Assembly (NCBI RefSeq): GCF_023074175.1
Contig: NZ_JADPKS010000035.1
Coordinates: 93,719-157,718 of the forward strand
Direction: 5' to 3'
DNA length: 64,000 bases
Source of the DNA: Bradyrhizobium sp. 139
GTDB lineage: Bacteria > Pseudomonadota > Alphaproteobacteria > Rhizobiales > Xanthobacteraceae
Shown here: positions 1-9,267 of the stretch, in pieces
Layout: each line of letters opens with the position of its first letter
Numbering within the stretch: the first letter of the stretch is position 1
Made by a program: the position numbers and the translations under genes
Notes under the pieces: generated by a model
The model's database searches: none
What the model was told of the DNA's origin: nothing
What the model saw: the letters and a program-made list of their open reading frames with translations, nothing else

Positions 1-42
1 AACACTTGGCACAATGGGCGCACAGCGACAAAGGGATCAGCC

Positions 43-327
43 ATGACAAGCATCAAACTCGCAATTGCCGTACTTATCACCGTCGGGCTGGCTGCAGCCC
101 CCTCCGTTGTCGAGGCGAAGAAGCACAGGTCAGCCAGACACCACAGCACCGGTGTTGTAGCCCCGAGCTATGGCAGCGCCGGAGGGCCGGTGGCAACGCA
201 ACCCAGGACTTACGGAAGCTCCGGACAGTCCACCGGGACGGTCACGGCGCCCTCGGTCGGATCGTACAATTGGCCGTCGGTCGGCGTGACCAATTCGGTG
301 CCGACCTGGAGCAACACCACGAGATAG
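43..327 (+). CDS. Small secreted Ser/Thr/Gly-rich hypothetical protein
   Basis: The protein has 94 residues. The N-terminus is a clear Sec signal peptide (Lys5, then a hydrophobic run, then likely cleavage after VVEA near residue 26). The mature part starts with a basic stretch (KKHRSARHH) and is otherwise rich in Gly, Ser, Thr and Val with no Cys, which suggests a small disordered periplasmic or surface protein. The start is supported by AAGGGA seven bases before the ATG. It ends 31 bases before the convergent carrier gene. I do not recognise a family. Confidence 0.6.
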   Translation: MTSIKLAIAVLITVGLAAAPSVVEAKKHRSARHHSTGVVAPSYGSAGGPVATQPRTYGSSGQSTGTVTAPSVGSYNWPSVGVTNSVPTWSNTTR

Positions 328-358
328 AGAGCAGGTCGGCAGGGCGCGCTGCTGACCG

Positions 359-1294
359 TCAACGTGTCCCGGCCGCGAGGCCGGAGAGCAGGTAGAGCGC
401 GACCAGCAATGTCGCGACCGACAGCATCGTCGTGACCGAGACGGTGGCCGCGACCAGCTTCTCCTCGACCTTGTGTTCGTGCGCCAGCACATAGACGGTT
501 TTCGCCGTCGGCACGGCGGCGCATATGACGGCGGCGACCGTGTAGAGGGGATTGAGGCTCGTGACCACGCAAAGTCCGTAGACGACCAGCGGCATCACCA
601 CCAGCTTCACGGTCGCGAGCGCGAACGATGCCTTCAGGTTGGATCGCAGACCGTCGACCGATAGGCCAAGCCCGATGGCAAAGAGTGCGCAGGGCGTCAG
701 CGCGGCGGCAATCATGTTCAGATAGGCCGCGACCGGAGCCGGAATCGGCAGGCCCATGATCGCCCACACGAGACCGGTGAGCGTCGACAGGACCATCGGA
801 TTGAGCAGGATCTGTTTCAACAGTCCGGCGGAATGCGCAGGCCGTCGCGCGTCCCTTTCCAGCAGGATGACTGTAATCGGAAACATCACGCCGGCGACGA
901 ACACCGTCGCCACCGCGGCGGGCAAGACGGCGGGCTGGCCGTAGATCGCGTGCAGGATCGGAAGCGCCACGAAGCCGGTATTGGTCATGGCTGCCGCCAT
1001 TCCATGAATCGTGCCGCTGGCGAGATCGTGCGTTCCACCAGCGCGGACCGCCACGAAGACCAGCGCGAAGCAGACGAGGGAGCCGCCGCCGAATGCGAGC
1101 AGGAAGCGCCATTCCAGCAGGTTACCCGCCGGCTCCTGGGCGATCGTGACGATCAGCAGCGCCGGCATCGCCACGTTGTAGGCAAAATGCACCAGCGCGT
1201 CGGCAAGCGAGCGGGAGAGATAGCCGAGCTCCCCGGCCAGCCAGCCGGTGACAATGATCGCGAACACGGGAAGAACGAGGCTGGCGACCTCCAT
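359..1294 (-). CDS. AEC family (auxin efflux carrier-type) transporter
   Basis: This 311-residue integral membrane protein has about ten hydrophobic segments in the two five-helix halves typical of the AEC/bile-acid-sodium-symporter fold. It starts MEVASLVLPVFAIIVTGWLA and has the usual polar central part with conserved Asn and Pro (MTNTGFVALPIL). Family members export or import organic acids such as malate or malonate, and the substrate here is not predictable. A longer reading to 1357 is possible. I chose the ATG at 1294 because AAGGGGG lies just upstream and the extra 21 residues are not hydrophobic. No obvious operon partner. Confidence 0.85.
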   Translation of the reverse strand: MEVASLVLPVFAIIVTGWLAGELGYLSRSLADALVHFAYNVAMPALLIVTIAQEPAGNLLEWRFLLAFGGGSLVCFALVFVAVRAGGTHDLASGTIHGMAAAMTNTGFVALPILHAIYGQPAVLPAAVATVFVAGVMFPITVILLERDARRPAHSAGLLKQILLNPMVLSTLTGLVWAIMGLPIPAPVAAYLNMIAAALTPCALFAIGLGLSVDGLRSNLKASFALATVKLVVMPLVVYGLCVVTSLNPLYTVAAVICAAVPTAKTVYVLAHEHKVEEKLVAATVSVTTMLSVATLLVALYLLSGLAAGTR

Positions 1295-1454
1295 CCGGTT
1301 TCCCCCTTGCTGGCAACGGCCGCGCGGCAGGTTACTCCGGCAATGGATCGTCGTCACTGTTTTGCTTGAGCCGCCTCATTCGAAAAGTCCTCCTCGGTCA
1401 TGGCGGTGAGGACCAGGCGGCTTCGAATCTTTGGGGGACGGCGAGCCCGCGGCC

Positions 1455-1664
1455 CTAAATTCCCCGGCCGTTCTGTTGACCGATCACGCAGCGCCACGCC
1501 GCCAGGCGCTCGGCCGGATGCTGGTTCATCCATTCGGCGAGCTGCGGCGCACCCATCAGGCACGACTGCACCGAGACCTGAGCAAAGTCCGACGTGGTGA
1601 CGATCTGCTCGTGGCAATTGGCCGGAGAGGCGAGACTGCAGAGCACGGCGATGATCTTGATCAC
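1455..1664 (-). CDS. Small hypothetical protein with possible signal peptide
   Basis: The protein has 69 residues and starts at GTG. The N-terminus (MIKIIAVLCSLASPANC) looks like a short signal sequence, possibly with a lipobox-like Cys17. The rest has two more Cys and a Trp-rich region (AEWMNQHPAERLAAWRC). The GTG start overlaps the TGA stop of the upstream small gene (GTGA), so the two are probably translationally coupled. I recognise no domain. The short length keeps confidence moderate. Confidence 0.5.
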   Translation of the reverse strand: MIKIIAVLCSLASPANCHEQIVTTSDFAQVSVQSCLMGAPQLAEWMNQHPAERLAAWRCVIGQQNGRGI

Positions 1665-1834
1665 GACAGATTGCCCCTATCGCCGCCGACGAACGCGCGA
1701 CCGGTTACCTTGTGCTGCTCCTCGCTCACCGGATCAGTCGGCGGGAAGATGCTGTCGTAGATGGCCCGAGCCTCTTGAATGAGGCGTGCTCGCTCGCGCT
1801 CGGATTTTGATACAAATCGAATAACTTCGCCCAT
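1661..1834 (-). CDS. Small conserved-looking hypothetical protein (57 aa)
   Basis: This gene is only 58 codons with its stop. It starts MGEVIRFVSKSERERARLIQ, continues with an Arg/Glu-rich helix and a Pro-rich middle (IFPPTDPVSEEQ), and ends GGDRGNLS. There is no signal peptide or membrane segment, so it is probably a cytoplasmic helical protein. Its stop overlaps the GTG start of the next small gene by three bases (GTGA), which argues that both are real. Similar short MGEVIRF proteins are, from memory, common in Bradyrhizobium, and their role is unknown. Confidence 0.55.
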   Translation of the reverse strand: MGEVIRFVSKSERERARLIQEARAIYDSIFPPTDPVSEEQHKVTGRAFVGGDRGNLS

Positions 1835-2197
1835 GTTGGCTCCGGATATCAGTTAGCACGTCCGTCATGAGATGATGTCGATCATCCAATCGCGATGTAG
1901 GATGCCGGGCGTGACTTTGAAACGGTGCCGCCGGTCACGACGGAATAAAAACCTCGTGACCGCGCTCCGGCATCCCAACGACTCTCGCGCTGGTTCTATG
2001 AAGCTGTTCACCGCCTCATCTTCGTTGCGCGGCTTCAGCAGCCGAGCGAGCGAATGCTGGTGTCAGCTTACCCTTGCTCTCGCGCAAGGACAGTCTCGCG
2101 TAACAAATGCCGCTGGATCAAATATGTTTCTCTTGGTGCCGCGTGCAAGTTTTTGGAACCAAGTCGAAGTTCGGCGTCCCCGCCACGACCATTCACC
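1835..2197. other. Intergenic region without a recognised gene
   Basis: This stretch of 363 bases holds no convincing coding sequence on either strand. It should contain the promoter for the leftward small-gene pair. A small dyad GATGAT-N4-ATCATC at 1871-1886 lies about 37 bases upstream of the 1834 start and could be an operator, but it is too short to call. The right part is the 3' flank of the ABC ATPase gene. Confidence 0.4.
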
Positions 2198-3817
2198 TCA
2201 CGCTGCGGGCGCGCGATCCTTCCGTCCCGGCACCGCCGCGAGCAGATCGCGGGTATAGGCGTGCTCCGGCGCGGCGAAGAGCTGGGCGGCCGGCTTCAAC
2301 TCGACGATGGCGCCGCGCTGCATCACCGCGATGCGGTCGCAGATCTGGGCGGCGACGCGCAAATCGTGGGTGATGAACAGCATCGACAGACCGAGGCGTG
2401 CCTTGAGGCCCTCGAGCAGGCTTAGCACCTGCGCCTGCACGGAGACATCAAGCGCGGAGACGGCTTCGTCGGCGACGATGATCTCAGGGTCGAGCGCGAG
2501 CGCGCGAGCGATGCCGATGCGCTGGCGCTGGCCGCCGGAGAATTCGTGGGGATAACGCTCGAGCGCGCCTGCATCCAAACCCACCATCTTGAGGAGTTCG
2601 CGGGCGCGGTCGAACGCCACTTTCGGATCGGTGCCTGCCGCGATGGGGCCGTCGGCGATGATGGGGCCGATCTTGCGGCGCGGATTGAGCGAGGCGAACG
2701 GATCCTGAAAGATCATCTGGATGCGGTGGCGTTCGGCGCGTAGCGCCTTGCCCGAGAGTTTTGTGAGATCGGTCTCGCCGATCCGCACGGTGCCGCGGTC
2801 GGCTTCGATCAGCCGCATCACGAGCCGCGCCACCGACGACTTGCCGGAACCGGATTCGCCGACGAGGCCGAGCGTCTCGCCCTTGAGGATGTTGAAATTG
2901 ACCTCGCGTGCGGCATCGACGCGGCGGTCTTCGCGAAACCAGCCGCCCGAGGTGACGTAGGTCTTGTCCAGCCCGATCACCTCGACGGCCCTGGCCTGGT
3001 CGTCGAGCGGCTCGCGCGCCGGCGGGTCCATCGACGGCACGGCGGCGAGCAGCGCCTTGGTGTAGTCGTGCTGCGGTTCATTGAAGACGGTTGCCGCGGG
3101 GCCTTCCTCCACGACCTTGCCATGGCGGAGCACCACGACCTGATCGGCAATGTCGGCGACCACGCCGAAATCATGGGTGATGAACATCACCGCCATGTTG
3201 CGATTGCGCTGGAGGTTACGGATCAGCTTCAGGATCTGCGCCTGCGTGGTGACGTCGAGCGCGGTGGTCGGCTCGTCCGCGACCAGCACGGCCGGTTCGA
3301 GCGCGAGCGCCATCGCGATCATGGCGCGCTGGCGCTGGCCGCCGGAGAGCTGGTGCGGATATGCGCGCACGATACGCTCGGGGTCAGGCAGGCCGACCTC
3401 GCGCGCCAGCGACAGCGCCTTTGCGCGCCGCTCCCTCGGCGTCAGCAGGCCGTGCGCCTCGAACATCTCCGCCATCTGGTCGCCGATCCGCATCAACGGA
3501 TTGAGCGCGGTCATCGGCTCCTGAAAGATCATCGCGAGCCGGCGGCCGCGCAGATCGCGCCAGCCGTCGTCGTCGAGCTTGAGCAGGTCACGGCCCTCGA
3601 ACATGATCTCTCCGGACGTGACGTCGACCGTGTCCGGCAAGAGGCCCATCAGCGCGTGCGCGCACATGGATTTGCCGGAACCGGATTCACCGACGACACA
3701 GACGATCTTGCCGGCCTTCAGGTCCAGCGAGATGCCGTCCACGGCGAAAGGCCGCTCGGCGCTCTTCGGCAGCGCGATCCGCAGGTTCTTGATGGAGACG
3801 GTGGCCGGGGCGGTCAT
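2198..3817 (-). CDS. Oligopeptide-type ABC transporter, fused double ATPase
   Basis: The 539-residue protein is two Opp/Dpp-type ATPase domains in tandem, as in GsiA or YejF. The first half has a Walker A (GESGSGKS, 43-50), an LSGGQRQR signature and LVADEPTTALD. The second has another GESGSGKS near residue 320, an FSGGQRQRIG signature and IIVADEAVSALD. It energises import through the two permeases encoded just upstream (3820-5627). It is the last gene of a four-gene leftward unit (binding protein, permease B, permease C, ATPase) and is separated from permease C by two bases. The substrate is probably a short peptide or similar solute. Confidence 0.93.
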   Translation of the reverse strand: MTAPATVSIKNLRIALPKSAERPFAVDGISLDLKAGKIVCVVGESGSGKSMCAHALMGLLPDTVDVTSGEIMFEGRDLLKLDDDGWRDLRGRRLAMIFQEPMTALNPLMRIGDQMAEMFEAHGLLTPRERRAKALSLAREVGLPDPERIVRAYPHQLSGGQRQRAMIAMALALEPAVLVADEPTTALDVTTQAQILKLIRNLQRNRNMAVMFITHDFGVVADIADQVVVLRHGKVVEEGPAATVFNEPQHDYTKALLAAVPSMDPPAREPLDDQARAVEVIGLDKTYVTSGGWFREDRRVDAAREVNFNILKGETLGLVGESGSGKSSVARLVMRLIEADRGTVRIGETDLTKLSGKALRAERHRIQMIFQDPFASLNPRRKIGPIIADGPIAAGTDPKVAFDRARELLKMVGLDAGALERYPHEFSGGQRQRIGIARALALDPEIIVADEAVSALDVSVQAQVLSLLEGLKARLGLSMLFITHDLRVAAQICDRIAVMQRGAIVELKPAAQLFAAPEHAYTRDLLAAVPGRKDRAPAA

Positions 3818-3819
3818 GA

Positions 3820-4659
3820 TCAGCGTCCCTCGCGCGACAGGCGCGGATTGAGCGCGTCATTGAGGCCTTCGCCGATCAGGTTCAGGCCCAGCACCGAGAT
3901 CAGGATGGCAACGCCGGGAAACACCGTGATCCACCAGGCTTGGCGGATCACGGTGCGGCCGGCGCCGACCATGTACCCCCAGGAGATCAGATTGGGATCG
4001 CCGAGGCCGAGGAACGCCAGCGAGGATTCCAGCAGGATCGCGGTCGCCACCATCAGCGAGGCCAGCACAATCACCGGCGACAGCGCGTTCGGCAAAATCT
4101 CGCGCAGGATGATCCATGTGTTGCTCTGGCCGGTCACGATTGCGGCCTGGACATATTCGCGCGAGCGCAGCGACAGCACCTCGCCGCGCACGAGGCGGGC
4201 GACCGGCGGCCAGCTCACCACCGCGATCGAGGCCACGATCGAATAGATCGAGGGTTGCAGGATCGCGACCAGCACGATCGCGAGCGCGAAGCTCGGGATG
4301 GTCTGGAAGAATTCTGTGAAGCGCATCAGGGCGTCGTCAACCTTGCCGCCGAAATAACCGGCCATGGCACCGATCGGCATGCCGACGATCAGCGCGACGA
4401 GGGTGGAGACAAGACCGACCAGCAGCGAGACGCGTGCGCCAAAAATCATGCCGGCGAACACGTCGCGGCCGAGCGCGTCGGTGCCGAGCGGCACGGTCGA
4501 GAGCGTGAACGGCGGCAGGAACGGCCGCTGCACCATGCGCCAGGGCGAGTTCGGGAACAGCAGCGGTCCGAACACCGCGACCGAGATCGCTAGCAGAAGG
4601 ATGATGAGCCCGACGACGCCGCTCGGGCTCTTCAGCATCGATTTCCAGAACTGTTTCAT
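3820..4659 (-). CDS. Oligopeptide-type ABC transporter permease (DppC-like)
   Basis: This 279-residue inner-membrane permease has the DppC/OppC layout: a cytoplasmic N-terminus, one helix, a periplasmic loop with PLGTDALGRDVF, then a five-helix core. The EAA loop is visible as EYVQAAIVTGQSNTWIILREILPNALSPVIV. It pairs with the permease encoded immediately upstream, whose stop overlaps this start by four bases (ATGA on the minus strand), so translation is probably coupled. It forms the pore together with that protein and the fused ATPase. Confidence 0.93.
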   Translation of the reverse strand: MKQFWKSMLKSPSGVVGLIILLLAISVAVFGPLLFPNSPWRMVQRPFLPPFTLSTVPLGTDALGRDVFAGMIFGARVSLLVGLVSTLVALIVGMPIGAMAGYFGGKVDDALMRFTEFFQTIPSFALAIVLVAILQPSIYSIVASIAVVSWPPVARLVRGEVLSLRSREYVQAAIVTGQSNTWIILREILPNALSPVIVLASLMVATAILLESSLAFLGLGDPNLISWGYMVGAGRTVIRQAWWITVFPGVAILISVLGLNLIGEGLNDALNPRLSREGR

Positions 4660-5627
4660 GAGGCGAATTCGATGCGCGGGTCGACCAGGCGGTAGACCAG
4701 GTCGGTGATGAGATTGAAGATCAGCACCATGGCGGAGCAGATCACGAAGACGCCGAGCAGAAGGTTGTAGTCGCGCTGAAGCAGCGCGTCGTACATCAGG
4801 CGCCCGATGCCGGGCCAGGCGAACACGGTCTCGGTGATGACGGCGCCGCCGATCAGCGTGCCGGAATGCACGCCGGCCAGCGTCACGACGGGCAGAAGCG
4901 CGTTCCGCAGCACGTGGCGGCGCTGGATCACGGCGTCGGAGAGACCCTTCGCGCGCGCCGTCTTGACAAAGTCGAGACGTTTCACCTCCAGCATCGAGGC
5001 GCGGGTCATGCGGGTGTAGGTCGCCATGAAGAACAGGCCGAGCGTCATCGCCGGCATGATCAGGTGCTTGGCGACGTCGATCACATGGTCAAGGCCGGTG
5101 AAGTTTCCGCCGACGGTCTCGTAGCCGAAGCTCGGCAGCCAATCCATGGTGACGGAGAACAGGAGGATTCCCATCAGCGCCACCCAGAAGATCGGCATGG
5201 CGTAGAAGATCAGGGCGAATACGGTGATGGCCGTGTCGAGGAAGGTTCCGGCAAAGCGCGCGGCAAAGGTGCCGAAGAGAACCCCGAGCATGAGCGAGAT
5301 CGCGAATGCCGTCAGGGTCAGCAGCAGTGTCGCCGGCAGCCGTTCCAGGATCAGCTTCGACACCGGCGCCTGCTGCCGGAACGAGAAGCCGAGGTCGAGG
5401 GTGACGACCCCCTTGACGTAGATGAAGAGCTGCTCGGGCAGCGGCTTGTCGAGGCCGAATTTTTCCCGCAGCTGCTGGACGAAGATCTGATCGCTGGCCC
5501 CCGCCTCGCCCGCCATCACGACTGCGGGGTCGCCGGGCGCAAGCCGGATCAGGAAGAAGTTGAGGACGACGATCGCGAGCAGGACGATCACGCCCTTCAC
5601 GACACGCTGAGCGACGAAGGAGAGCAT
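4656..5627 (-). CDS. Oligopeptide-type ABC transporter permease (DppB-like)
   Basis: The protein has 323 residues from the ATG at 5627. A TTG two codons earlier is also possible. It has the DppB/OppB features: the N-terminal helix, IRLAPGDPAVVMAGE after it, and the core with an EAA loop (KTARAKGLSDAVIQRRHVLRNALLPVV). Six membrane segments are expected. The gene overlaps the DppC-like gene by four bases. Between it and the binding-protein gene are about 200 bases carrying palindromic repeats, which probably adjust relative expression of the abundant binding protein and the membrane components. Confidence 0.92.
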   Translation of the reverse strand: MLSFVAQRVVKGVIVLLAIVVLNFFLIRLAPGDPAVVMAGEAGASDQIFVQQLREKFGLDKPLPEQLFIYVKGVVTLDLGFSFRQQAPVSKLILERLPATLLLTLTAFAISLMLGVLFGTFAARFAGTFLDTAITVFALIFYAMPIFWVALMGILLFSVTMDWLPSFGYETVGGNFTGLDHVIDVAKHLIMPAMTLGLFFMATYTRMTRASMLEVKRLDFVKTARAKGLSDAVIQRRHVLRNALLPVVTLAGVHSGTLIGGAVITETVFAWPGIGRLMYDALLQRDYNLLLGVFVICSAMVLIFNLITDLVYRLVDPRIEFAS

Positions 5628-5672
5628 GATCAAATGGCGATGAGATTGGGGTGGTCGCAGCCGCGGCGGCGG

Positions 5673-5816
5673 TGCGCTCCCTCTCCCGCTTGCGGGGGAG
5701 GGCAGGGGAGGGGGTACTTCCGCAGAGCGATTGCCAAGAGGAGAGAACCCTCACCCGCTACGCTCTTCGAGCGTAGCGACCTCTCCCGCAAGCGGGAGAG
5801 GTAAGGGGAGTTCGGA
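5673..5816. repeat. Palindromic intergenic repeat, CTCTCCCGC family
   Basis: This intercistronic element has three hairpins: a CTCTCCCGC/GCGGGGGAG stem near 5681-5701, a perfect 10-bp stem CGCTACGCTC/GAGCGTAGCG (5756-5778, 3-base loop), and CCTCTCCCGC-AA-GCGGGAGAGG (5780-5801). The same CTCTCCCGC-type arms recur at about 10.3, 10.8, 15.7, 29.1, 44.3 and 46.5 kb. Here it sits inside an operon between the binding protein and permease genes, where such elements often act as mRNA stabilisers. Confidence 0.8.
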
Positions 5817-5826
5817 GCGCCTGTCG

Positions 5827-7377
5827 TCACTTGTCGAGCCATGCGTCCTTGAAGCCGTCATTGACCCCGATCCCCGTGGTGATCAGGTTCTTGACCTTGC
5901 AGCGGGTGATGGTCGGGAATTGCAACTCGAGCATCCAGGCCACCGGCACGTCCTCGACCAGGATCTTCTGCGCCTTCTCGTAGAGCTCCTTGCGCTTGGA
6001 GTCGGGCGTGGCGAGCGCGCCATCGGCGAACAGCTTGTCGATCTCCGGGTTGGAGTAACCCTCGACGTTGTTGAACACCTGACCCTTGGCGATGGCGCTG
6101 GAGACGTAATTGCGGCCGACGCCGAGCGCAGGGTCGCCGTACTGGTAGAGATAGGTGAAGGCGATGTCGTAATCCCAGTCGCCGATCTTCTGGTTGCCGC
6201 CGGCAACGTCGGTGGCGATCGTCTCGATGTTCATGCCGACGTCCTGGAGGTTCTGCTTCACGGCTTCACCCCAGCGCTGCCAGGTCTCGCCGTAGGCGAG
6301 CGGCAGAAGGCGGATCTTCTCGCCCTTGTAGCCGGCTTCCTTCAAGAGCGCCTTGGCCTTGGCAGGATCGTAGGGATATTTCGGTACGTCGTCGGTGTAG
6401 TACTTGATCGTCGAGGCGGACGGGCCGGTCGCGACCTTGCCGAGCCCGTTCCAGATCACATCCTTGGCGAAGTCGCGATCGATCGCATACATGACCGCCT
6501 GACGCACCCGCTTGTCCGCGAGCGGACCCTGGCGGTTGTTCAGCCACAGCCAGGCCAGCGGCGAGAAGAACTCCCAGCCTGCGCCGGTGACGCAGGCGTC
6601 CTTCAGCTTGGACAGCCGCGGCACGTCGAAATTCTCGACCGAGCCGCCGGGCAGCACGTCGATCTTGCCGGTCTCGAACGCCACCGAGCGCGCGGCCGCG
6701 TCGGGGATGATCTGCCAGTAGATCTCGTCGAGATAGGGCTTGCCCTTCTCGTGATAGTTCGGGTTCTTGACGAGGCGGATGAACGAGCCCTTCTGCCATT
6801 CCTTGAACATGAAGGGGCCGGTGCCGACCGGCGCATTGTTGTAGGGGTTGGTCTTCCAGTCGGTGCCTTCATAGAGATGTTTCGGCACCATCGGCATCGA
6901 GCCGACCTCGAAGATGCCGAGGAAAGGGCCGAACGGCTGCTTCAGCGTGAATACCACGGTGTAGTCGTCGGGCGCTTCGACCTTGTCGACCTGCGCGAGG
7001 TTGTTGCGGGCGCGCGCGTGGGTCTGCTTCAGCATCTCGATCGAGAACAGCACGTCAGCGGCGGTGAAGGGTTTTCCGTCGTGCCAGGTCACCCCCTTCC
7101 TGAGCTTGAAGGTGTAGGTCTTGGCGTCCTCGCTGACGCTCCAGCTCTCGGCGAGTTCCGGTTGCGGCTCGAGCTTGGGGCTGTAGCGCAGCAGGCCTTC
7201 GAAGATATTGCCCGACACCATCTGGACCGGCCCGTTCTGGAGCATGGCAAGCATCAGGCCGGGCGGCTCGGGCTGGATCACGGCATTGATCGCGCCCCCC
7301 GTTTTCGGCTCTTGCGCCAGCGCCGAGGCCGTCAGGCCGCAAGCCAGGAGGACACCAAGCAACACTCGTTTTGGCAT
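5827..7377 (-). CDS. Oligopeptide-type ABC transporter, periplasmic binding protein
   Basis: This 516-residue family 5 (DppA/OppA-type) solute-binding protein begins with a signal peptide (MPKRVLLGVLLACGLTASALAQ, cleavage after residue 22). Typical features are the KLRKGVTWHDGKPFTAADVLFSIE block, GTGPFMFKEW and the C-terminal EKAQKILVEDVPVAWM segment. It would capture the ligand and deliver it to the permeases encoded downstream. It is the first gene of the leftward operon, with its promoter in the 7378-7716 gap. The exact ligand cannot be read from sequence. Confidence 0.92.
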   Translation of the reverse strand: MPKRVLLGVLLACGLTASALAQEPKTGGAINAVIQPEPPGLMLAMLQNGPVQMVSGNIFEGLLRYSPKLEPQPELAESWSVSEDAKTYTFKLRKGVTWHDGKPFTAADVLFSIEMLKQTHARARNNLAQVDKVEAPDDYTVVFTLKQPFGPFLGIFEVGSMPMVPKHLYEGTDWKTNPYNNAPVGTGPFMFKEWQKGSFIRLVKNPNYHEKGKPYLDEIYWQIIPDAAARSVAFETGKIDVLPGGSVENFDVPRLSKLKDACVTGAGWEFFSPLAWLWLNNRQGPLADKRVRQAVMYAIDRDFAKDVIWNGLGKVATGPSASTIKYYTDDVPKYPYDPAKAKALLKEAGYKGEKIRLLPLAYGETWQRWGEAVKQNLQDVGMNIETIATDVAGGNQKIGDWDYDIAFTYLYQYGDPALGVGRNYVSSAIAKGQVFNNVEGYSNPEIDKLFADGALATPDSKRKELYEKAQKILVEDVPVAWMLELQFPTITRCKVKNLITTGIGVNDGFKDAWLDK

Positions 7378-7716
7378 GTCGTATCTTTCTCAAGCGAGAC
7401 CAGCCGACAACGCTTCGCACGTCATGGCGCGCAAAGCTACGGCCGGCCCATCCCAGTCCCCATCCGATATCGAGGCTCACACAGTCTCGTTCGGCGCCGC
7501 AAGATGAAAGTCTCGACAGTGATCGCACAAAAAATGTACAGCGCGTCCTTTATTGAATTCGATGCTCGTAGCTGTTTTTCAGCCCGAAATGTCGCTGCGA
7601 CACGCGCAATGCGGGACTGTTCCCGATCGACAAGAACAATTTCGGTGCAACATGACCGACCAGCGTTTCCGGGCCGAGACGGCACACCGCCGATCGGAGA
7701 CGCAGTGCCGGATGCT
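7378..7716. other. Intergenic region, promoter side of the first peptide ABC operon
   Basis: The 339 bases lie between the start of the binding-protein gene and the stop of the next leftward regulator. GAGAAAG precedes the 7377 start by about nine bases and serves as its ribosome binding site. Open frames here have no supporting start signals or domain features. No repeat or clear operator was found. Confidence 0.4.
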
Positions 7717-9267
7717 TCACCTCAACCCGGCGCGCCGGAATCCCTCCAGATAATGCTCGCGATCCGCACCGTTCACCCACGGCAGTTGCGTCGCGATCCA
7801 GTGCAGCGAGATGCCCGGCTGGGTGCGACGGAGCTCGCCCAGCGCCACCTCCGCAAGCGCGCCGTCGCCGGTCATGCCGGCGGACACCGCGAGCACGCGG
7901 TAGGCGCCGGTGAGGTCGCCGCGATGGCGGATCGCCTCGCGCGCGAGCGCGATGGCTTCGTCATACTGCCGTTCGGTAAAGCGCGCATAGCCGGCGATGC
8001 CGTGATAGATCGCCAGTGATGGGTCGCGCGGCGAGAGTCGGATCGCCTTTTGCGCAGCGTCGAACGAATCCTTGGAGCGTCCGGCATAGGACAGCGCCAG
8101 CGCGTAATAGCCCTGCGCCAGCGAGAAGTTCGGATTGAGCGCGAGCGCCTGCTCGAACTCGGACAATGCGTCGGAAAGCCTGCGCGTCGAGAAGCAGACG
8201 CAGCCGAGCGCGGCATGCGCCCAGGCATCCTCATGGTCGCAGCGTACGGCAGTGAGCGCAGCGGCTTCCGCGGCCGGCGCCACCACGGCCAGATCGGCCC
8301 AGCCGAGATGCACGCCGAACATATGGTTCACGGCCAGCACCGACAGCGCCTGGCCGTAGTGCGGATCGATGCCGATGGCGCGTTCCAGCAGCGCCTGCGC
8401 CGCCTCGTGGTCCTGCCGCGTCACCCGCCAGTAATGCGACAGCGCACGCATCAACAGGTCCCAGGCGTCGAGGCTCGCAGGCGGCTTGCGGTCGGCGCGA
8501 AAATTCTCCGCCGCATGAATCTGCGGCTCGATTGCCGCGGCGATCGCGTTGGTGATCTCGTCCTGCACGGCGAAGACGTCGACCAGCTCGCGATCGTAGC
8601 GCTCGGCCCACAGATGGCCGCCGGTGACGGCGTCGTTGAGCTGTGCGGTGATGCGCACGCGGTTGTCGGCCTTGCGCACGCTGCCTTCGACGATGTAGCG
8701 GACGCCGAGCTCCTCGGCGATCCGCCTGATGTGGACCGCGCGTCCCTTGTAGGTGAAGGATGAATTGCGGGCGATCACCATGAACCAGCGCTGCTTCGAC
8801 AGTGCGGTGAGAATGTCCTCGCTGATCCCGTCGCCGAAATATTCCTGCGCGGGATCGCCGCTCATGTTCTCGAAGGCGAGCACCGCGACCGCCGGGCGGT
8901 CCGCCCCGGCGCGCACCGGGGCAGGGCCGGGTTCCGCCGGCGCAAGCGTCGCTGCCACATCTTCCCGGACTTCGCCGACAAAGCGAAAGCCCTTGCGCGG
9001 AATCGTCTTGATCAGCCGCTGCGTCGCGCCGTCATCGCCGAGCGCCTTCCGCGCGGCATTGATCCGGCTGTTCAGGGCGGAATCCGAGACGATGCGGTCG
9101 CTCCAGATATGGCTGATCAGGTCATCCTTGCTGACCACTCGGGCGCGTTGCGCGACCAGATAAAGCAGGAGATCGAACACCTGGGGCTGCAACGGCACGG
9201 CCGCTCCGCCGCAGGTGAGCTCCCGCAGGTCGGCATCGAGCACATTGTTTTCAAAGCGAAATCGCAC
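7717..9267 (-). CDS. Winged-helix/TolB-like/TPR transcriptional regulator, copy 1
   Basis: The 516-residue protein has an N-terminal OmpR/CadC-type winged-helix domain (about 1-100, with EPQVFDLL-like QPQVFDLLLYLV and SDSALNSRINAARKALGDDG). A TolB N-terminal/FlgO-like domain follows (about 125-245, AVLAFENMSGDPAQEYFGDGISEDI). The C-terminal half is TPR repeats (about 270-500). There is no receiver domain and no membrane helix, so it probably senses a cytoplasmic signal or partner through the TPRs. It is divergent from the MddA-like gene. A close paralogue lies at 11074-12633 with the same layout and the same C-terminal motif (REHYLEGFRRAG), which implies an old duplication. Confidence 0.85.
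   Translation of the reverse strand: MRFRFENNVLDADLRELTCGGAAVPLQPQVFDLLLYLVAQRARVVSKDDLISHIWSDRIVSDSALNSRINAARKALGDDGATQRLIKTIPRKGFRFVGEVREDVAATLAPAEPGPAPVRAGADRPAVAVLAFENMSGDPAQEYFGDGISEDILTALSKQRWFMVIARNSSFTYKGRAVHIRRIAEELGVRYIVEGSVRKADNRVRITAQLNDAVTGGHLWAERYDRELVDVFAVQDEITNAIAAAIEPQIHAAENFRADRKPPASLDAWDLLMRALSHYWRVTRQDHEAAQALLERAIGIDPHYGQALSVLAVNHMFGVHLGWADLAVVAPAAEAAALTAVRCDHEDAWAHAALGCVCFSTRRLSDALSEFEQALALNPNFSLAQGYYALALSYAGRSKDSFDAAQKAIRLSPRDPSLAIYHGIAGYARFTERQYDEAIALAREAIRHRGDLTGAYRVLAVSAGMTGDGALAEVALGELRRTQPGISLHWIATQLPWVNGADREHYLEGFRRAGLR

Noticed and set aside
8..25. Sigma-54-like TTGGCAC at the left edge
   Set aside because: Only the -24 element and the GC of -12 fit, and the site is too close to the start at 43 to leave a normal leader and is cut by the window edge.
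5731..8019. 762-codon open frame on the plus strand across the binding-protein gene
   Set aside because: It lies antisense to the first peptide-type binding protein, which has a signal peptide and family motifs. The translation is Arg/Asp/Val/Leu-rich with no domain, as expected for a high-GC shadow frame.
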